DNA of 17,816 nt from Rhizobacter sp. GTDB lineage: Bacteria; Pseudomonadota; Gammaproteobacteria; Burkholderiales; Burkholderiaceae. Below, piece by piece: positions 14,947-17,816 of the stretch (position 1 is its first letter; the number at the start of each line of letters is the position of its first letter). The position numbers and the translations under genes are program-made. Location: NCBI GenBank assembly GCA_014379885.1, contig JACMKW010000529.1, positions 1 through 17,816 of the forward strand, in the 5' to 3' direction. The notes beneath the pieces are model-generated. The model did no database searches and had not been told where the DNA came from. It saw only the letters and a list, made by a program, of their open reading frames with translations.

Positions 14947-16887
14947 ATGACCGAGATGTCCAAAACCAGCGATGCGCTGTCTGACGACAGCCGGTATCGG
15001 CTATTGATCGAGTCGGTCACCGACTACGCGATCTACATGCTGGATCCAGCGGGTTTCATCACAAGTTGGAACCCCGGCGCGCAACGCTTCAAGGGCTACA
15101 AGGCGCCCGAAATTATCGGCAAGAATTTTTCAAGTTTTTATACCGACGAAGACCGAGCTACCGGTCTGCCCACCAGGGCGCTGGCCACGGCCGCGCGGGA
15201 GGGCAAGTTCGAAGGCGAAGGCTGGCGCGTGCGTAAAGACGGCACCCGCTTCTGGGCCCATGTGGTCATCGACCCCATCAAGAGCCCAGCGGGCGAGCTG
15301 ATCGGCTACGCCAAGATCACACGCGACCTGACCGAGCGCAAGGCCGCCGAAGAGAGCCTGCACCGCAGCGAGGAGCAGTTCCGGATTTTGGTGCAAGGGG
15401 TGACCGACTACGCAATCTACATGCTTGACCCGGCCGGGGTGGTGACGAGCTGGAACGCAGGGGCCGCGCGCATCAAGGGGTATACCGCGGCCGAGATCAT
15501 GGGGCAGCATTTCTCGGTGTTCTACCGGCCCGAAGACCGCGCCAACGACCAGCCTGCCGCAGCGCTCAGATCTGCCGAACGCAACGGCCGGTTTGAAAGC
15601 GAAGGCTGGCGGGTTCGCAAAGACGGCAGCCACTTCTGGGCCAATGTGGTGGTCGACCCGATTCGCGACGACTCCGGCGCGATCGTCGGTTACGCCAAGG
15701 TCACCCGCGACGTCACGGCCAAGCGCGATGCGCAGCTGGCCTTGCAATCTGCGCAGGAAGCGCTGTTCCAGTCGCAAAAGCTCGATGCCATCGGCCAACT
15801 GACGGGTGGTGTGGCGCACGACTTCAACAATTTGCTGACCGTGATTGTCAGCAGCCTGGAAATCGTGCGGCGCCGCATGCAGCCGGATGCAAAGCTGGAA
15901 GGGCTGATCGAAAACGCCGTCAAGGCTGCCAAACGTGGCGCATCACTGACGCAGCGCATGCTCTCGTTCGCTCGCCGGCAAGATTTGAACCCCGAGCCGG
16001 TGGACGTGATCCCCTTGCTGCTGGCGATGTCAGATCTCCTGGAGCGATCCCTCGGGCCGGCCGTGCTCATTCACATGCCCGAACACCGGCCGATGAAGGC
16101 CATCTTGGTGGATTCGAATCAACTCGAACTCGCAATTCTCAATCTCGCCGTGAATGCGCGCGATGCCATGCCCCAAGGCGGCGCCATCAGCATCACCGTC
16201 GACGAAGCGCCACCTCCCGCAGAGCTAGGCCTGGCGCCGAAGGCGTATGTGCGCATCGCCGTTCGTGACGAAGGCCTGGGCATGGACGCGGCCACCTTGG
16301 CGCGCGCCATCGAACCCTTTTTCACCACCAAAGGGGTTGGCAAGGGAACGGGGCTGGGCCTGTCGATGATCCAGGGTCTGGCAAGCCAGTCGGGCGGCCG
16401 TTTTGTGCTGAAGAGCGAGGCGGGGCGGGGCACCACGGCCGAGTTGTGGCTGCCGGCCGCCGAAGCGGCAGCGCCCGCCTTGAAAGCCGAGACACCCGTG
16501 AATGACCGAGGTGCGTCGTCGCGCTCACTCGAGGTGTTGGTGGTGGACGACGACGAACTGGTGCTGCACACCACCAAGGCCATGTTGGAGGAGATCGGCC
16601 ACTCGGTGCTCACCGCCTCCTCGGGCCAGCACGCACTCGCGCTGCTGCGCGAAAAACCAGCGCTTCAACTCTTGCTGACCGATCACGCCATGCCCGGCAT
16701 GTCGGGGGCAGAGCTGATCGAGATCGTGCATGCCGATCACCCCGGCTTGCCGGTGATCCTGGCCTCAGGCTATGCAGAGCTGGCAGCTGATCTTCCGGGC
16801 GCTGTCGTGAAGATTGCCAAGCCCTACGATCAGGCTGATCTGGAGCGTGTGATTGAAGTGGCTGCGGCGCGAGCTCGCGGCGGCTGA
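14947..16887 (+). CDS. PAS-PAS hybrid sensor histidine kinase with receiver domain (soluble)
   Basis: The 646-residue protein has no membrane segment. Two PAS/PAC domains (about 16-135 and 144-260) are strikingly alike: both contain VTDYAIYMLDPAG, then SWN-GA-R-KGY, GWRVRKDG and FWA-VV-DPI. They are followed by HisKA with His291 in GGVAHDFNNLL, HATPase with NAVNARDA-like N-box (about 399-407), DEGLGM and GKGTGLGLSM, and a receiver from about 528 with DDDE, phospho-acceptor Asp579 in LLLTDHAMPG and Lys625. The HDFNN type resembles FixL/NtrB-like kinases, and the PAS pair resembles red/blue-light or redox PAS folds but no cofactor residue is certain. GGAGG lies three bases before ATG 14947 and twelve before ATG 14956; either could be used. 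The frame is open to 14743, but that overlaps the previous gene. A persulfide-dioxygenase-like scrap follows nine bases after the stop. Confidence 0.93.
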   Translation: MTEMSKTSDALSDDSRYRLLIESVTDYAIYMLDPAGFITSWNPGAQRFKGYKAPEIIGKNFSSFYTDEDRATGLPTRALATAAREGKFEGEGWRVRKDGTRFWAHVVIDPIKSPAGELIGYAKITRDLTERKAAEESLHRSEEQFRILVQGVTDYAIYMLDPAGVVTSWNAGAARIKGYTAAEIMGQHFSVFYRPEDRANDQPAAALRSAERNGRFESEGWRVRKDGSHFWANVVVDPIRDDSGAIVGYAKVTRDVTAKRDAQLALQSAQEALFQSQKLDAIGQLTGGVAHDFNNLLTVIVSSLEIVRRRMQPDAKLEGLIENAVKAAKRGASLTQRMLSFARRQDLNPEPVDVIPLLLAMSDLLERSLGPAVLIHMPEHRPMKAILVDSNQLELAILNLAVNARDAMPQGGAISITVDEAPPPAELGLAPKAYVRIAVRDEGLGMDAATLARAIEPFFTTKGVGKGTGLGLSMIQGLASQSGGRFVLKSEAGRGTTAELWLPAAEAAAPALKAETPVNDRGASSRSLEVLVVDDDELVLHTTKAMLEEIGHSVLTASSGQHALALLREKPALQLLLTDHAMPGMSGAELIEIVHADHPGLPVILASGYAELAADLPGAVVKIAKPYDQADLERVIEVAAARARGG

Positions 16888-16896
16888 AGGCTTGCC

Positions 16897-17016
16897 ATGC
16901 TGGTCTTTCGTCAACGCTTCGACGCGCAATCTTCCGCATACACCTACCTGCTGCGCGAACCGGGACTGACCCGCCGGGAGCTCGAATGCGAACGCTGCTT
17001 GTCCCACTGCTGTTGA
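16897..17016 (+). pseudogene. 5' remnant of an ETHE1/Blh-type persulfide dioxygenase gene
   Basis: An ATG at 16897 behind GAAGG opens 39 codons beginning MLVFRQRFDAQSSAYTYLL. This matches the characteristic N-terminus of metallo-beta-lactamase-fold persulfide dioxygenases and Blh proteins (FRQLFDxxSSTYTYLLAD). After about residue 19 the similarity stops, and the HxHxDH metal site and rest of the fold are absent; the frame ends at 17014-17016 inside the next gene. I read it as a truncated gene whose start signals survive. It overlaps the start of the secreted CSC protein and supplies the bases of that gene's ribosome site. Confidence 0.6.
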
Positions 17017-17366
17017 TGACCCTGGTACACGACGGGCGCGCGTGCAGCTGCTTCCCACCGGAGGTTCGCGCGAAGACGGCGCAAGACGCGCTCGCCTCGG
17101 CGCGGCTCGCGGTCTACGGTCGGGTGATGGAGGTTGATGTGAACGGCAAGGCCAGGCTGCGGGTGCTGGAGTCGTTCAAAGGGCCGGCCGTGGGTGCGAC
17201 CTTTGACGCGCAGCCCGGCGGCGGTGCCTGCGAAACGCCATCGTTCTCAGTGAGCGAAGAGGTGCTCGTTCTTTCGTTTTCCGAGCCCGCGACTGCCTGC
17301 GACAAACACCCACCCGAGCACTATCTTCTCGAAGCCTTCAGGTTGAATGCCGCGACGGTGAAGTAG
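16986..17366 (+). CDS. secreted Cys-rich protein, NTR/TIMP-like N-terminus
   Basis: The 126-residue product has a signal peptide (MRTLLVPLLLMTLVHDGRA) and a predicted mature N-terminus CSCFPPEVRAK, the CSC/CxC-PP start seen in NTR-like proteins related to TIMPs. It continues ALASARLAVYGRVMEVDVNG, with a VLESFKGPAVG strand, matching the beta-barrel pattern of bacterial relatives annotated as CSC-type secreted proteins. Cys20, Cys22, Cys79 and Cys107 or so could form two disulfides. ATG 16986 has GGGAG five bases upstream. It is 98 bp downstream of the hybrid kinase and overlaps the persulfide-dioxygenase scrap in another frame. Function is unknown; a protease-inhibitor role is only suggested by the fold resemblance. 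The lipoprotein alternative is unlikely because GRAC is a poor lipobox. Confidence 0.75.
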   Translation: MRTLLVPLLLMTLVHDGRACSCFPPEVRAKTAQDALASARLAVYGRVMEVDVNGKARLRVLESFKGPAVGATFDAQPGGGACETPSFSVSEEVLVLSFSEPATACDKHPPEHYLLEAFRLNAATVK

Positions 17367-17383
17367 CCAGCAGTGAAGCGTCA

Positions 17384-17405
17384 CTTCGTGCCCGGCGTCA
17401 CGAAG
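17384..17405. terminator. short hairpin between convergent genes
   Basis: CTTCGTG (17384-17390) and CACGAAG (17399-17405) form a perfect 7-bp stem with an 8-nt loop in the 47-bp gap between the convergent CSC-protein and kinase genes. There is no T-run on either side, so terminator function is tentative. Confidence 0.4.
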
Positions 17406-17413
17406 AAGGCGGG

Positions 17414-17816
17414 TCAACTCGGCGTGTCGGGGCTCACGTCTGTTCGCCTGTCGACAGTGCTGATGGGAAACCCGATCGTGAAGACACAACCGACTTCGAT
17501 CACATTTCGCACCGTCAAGGTTCCGCCCATGGATTCGACGTTTTGTCGCGCGATCGAAAGGCCGAGCCCGAGCCCGCTCTTGTCGGCGCCAAGCTGAGCG
17601 AACGGTGTGAACATCGTCTCGGCATAGTCAGATGGGAGGCCGCCGCACCGGTCTTCGACGTCGATATGGATGCGATCCTCAAGAGCGTAAGCGTTCAAGT
17701 TGACCGATGTGTGGCGGTGAGTGAACTTGAAGGCGTTGCTCAAAAGATTTGCCAATGACCCCAACAACAGATCACGGTTGGCCTCCACCCTAAGGACAAG
17801 ATCGACCGGCGCCACC
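17414..17816 (-). CDS. sensor histidine kinase, C-terminal ATPase part (cut by window edge)
   Basis: About 134 residues of the HATPase domain are visible and the frame continues past the right edge. The N-box is SLANLLSNAFKFTH, the G1 region reads VEDRCGGLP in place of the usual DxGxG, the F-box area is FTPFAQLGADKSGLGLGLSI, and the G2 motif is GLGLGLSIA, followed by VESMGGTLTV and GCVFTIGFPI near the end. The tail after the ATPase (STVDRRTDVSPDTPS) is short, with no receiver. This is an ordinary Bergerat-fold kinase end; sensing and HisKA domains lie outside the window. The in-frame GTG near 17815 is internal and not a start. Confidence 0.88.
   Translation of the reverse strand, partial: VAPVDLVLRVEANRDLLLGSLANLLSNAFKFTHRHTSVNLNAYALEDRIHIDVEDRCGGLPSDYAETMFTPFAQLGADKSGLGLGLSIARQNVESMGGTLTVRNVIEVGCVFTIGFPISTVDRRTDVSPDTPS

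Noticed and set aside
1..17816. CRISPR arrays, tRNA or rRNA genes, riboswitches, integrase or attachment sites
   Set aside because: Looked for on both strands by eye; no regularly spaced direct repeats, tRNA-like cloverleaf, rRNA-like sequence or integrase gene was recognised.

Overview
The window is GC-rich, densely coding DNA. Its gene families (NMT1-type ABC substrate-binding protein, allophanate hydrolase, CHASE and tandem-PAS hybrid kinases, a DUF3606-like small protein) and its TGAGCTTGTCGAAG-type extragenic palindromes point to a betaproteobacterium, most likely Burkholderiales. That placement is inferred from gene and repeat style, not from a marker gene. No rRNA, tRNA, CRISPR array or intact transposase was seen.

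Left part, minus strand (1-4362). A regulator with an SARP/BTAD N-terminus, a TolB-like middle and TPR repeats is followed by allophanate hydrolase (atzF) and then the 5' part of a Tat-exported ABC substrate-binding protein that runs off the left edge. atzF plus an uptake system suggests use of a urea- or biuret-like nitrogen source. A GntR-type palindrome lies just upstream of atzF.

Divergent plus-strand unit (4480-6734). A class I SAM-dependent methyltransferase is followed 20 bp later by an exported vanadium-haloperoxidase-like protein of the PAP2 superfamily. Its C-terminus looks like an internally deleted DUF3455 domain. With the divergent SARP-like regulator this makes a compact regulator/methyltransferase/haloperoxidase cassette, the best candidate here for an undescribed system. 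A REP-like inverted pair separates it from the next, convergent unit.

Middle (6874-11449, minus). A CHASE-PAS-HisKA-HATPase-REC hybrid kinase lies downstream of an unusually long aldehyde dehydrogenase family protein. Upstream of the latter is a 169-bp fold-back element with perfect 23-bp inverted ends containing CTAG, which looks like a non-autonomous MITE.

Stress-like small-gene region (11857-13881). Two tiny minus-strand genes, a basic Pro/Ser/Lys-rich 49-residue protein and a DUF3606-like 60-residue protein, diverge from a 67-residue protein that is translationally coupled to a membrane-anchored phospholipase D/cardiolipin-synthase-like protein. A perfect 16-bp palindrome sits in the divergent region.

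Right part (13995-17816). This holds a small membrane protein, a secreted protein of unknown function preceded by a GNAT acetyltransferase scrap, a PAS-PAS hybrid kinase, a truncated 5' end of a persulfide-dioxygenase-like (ETHE1/Blh) gene, a secreted CSC-type NTR/TIMP-like protein, and the 3' end of another sensor kinase on the minus strand. The two gene scraps and the repeats suggest a part of the chromosome remodelled by small deletions.
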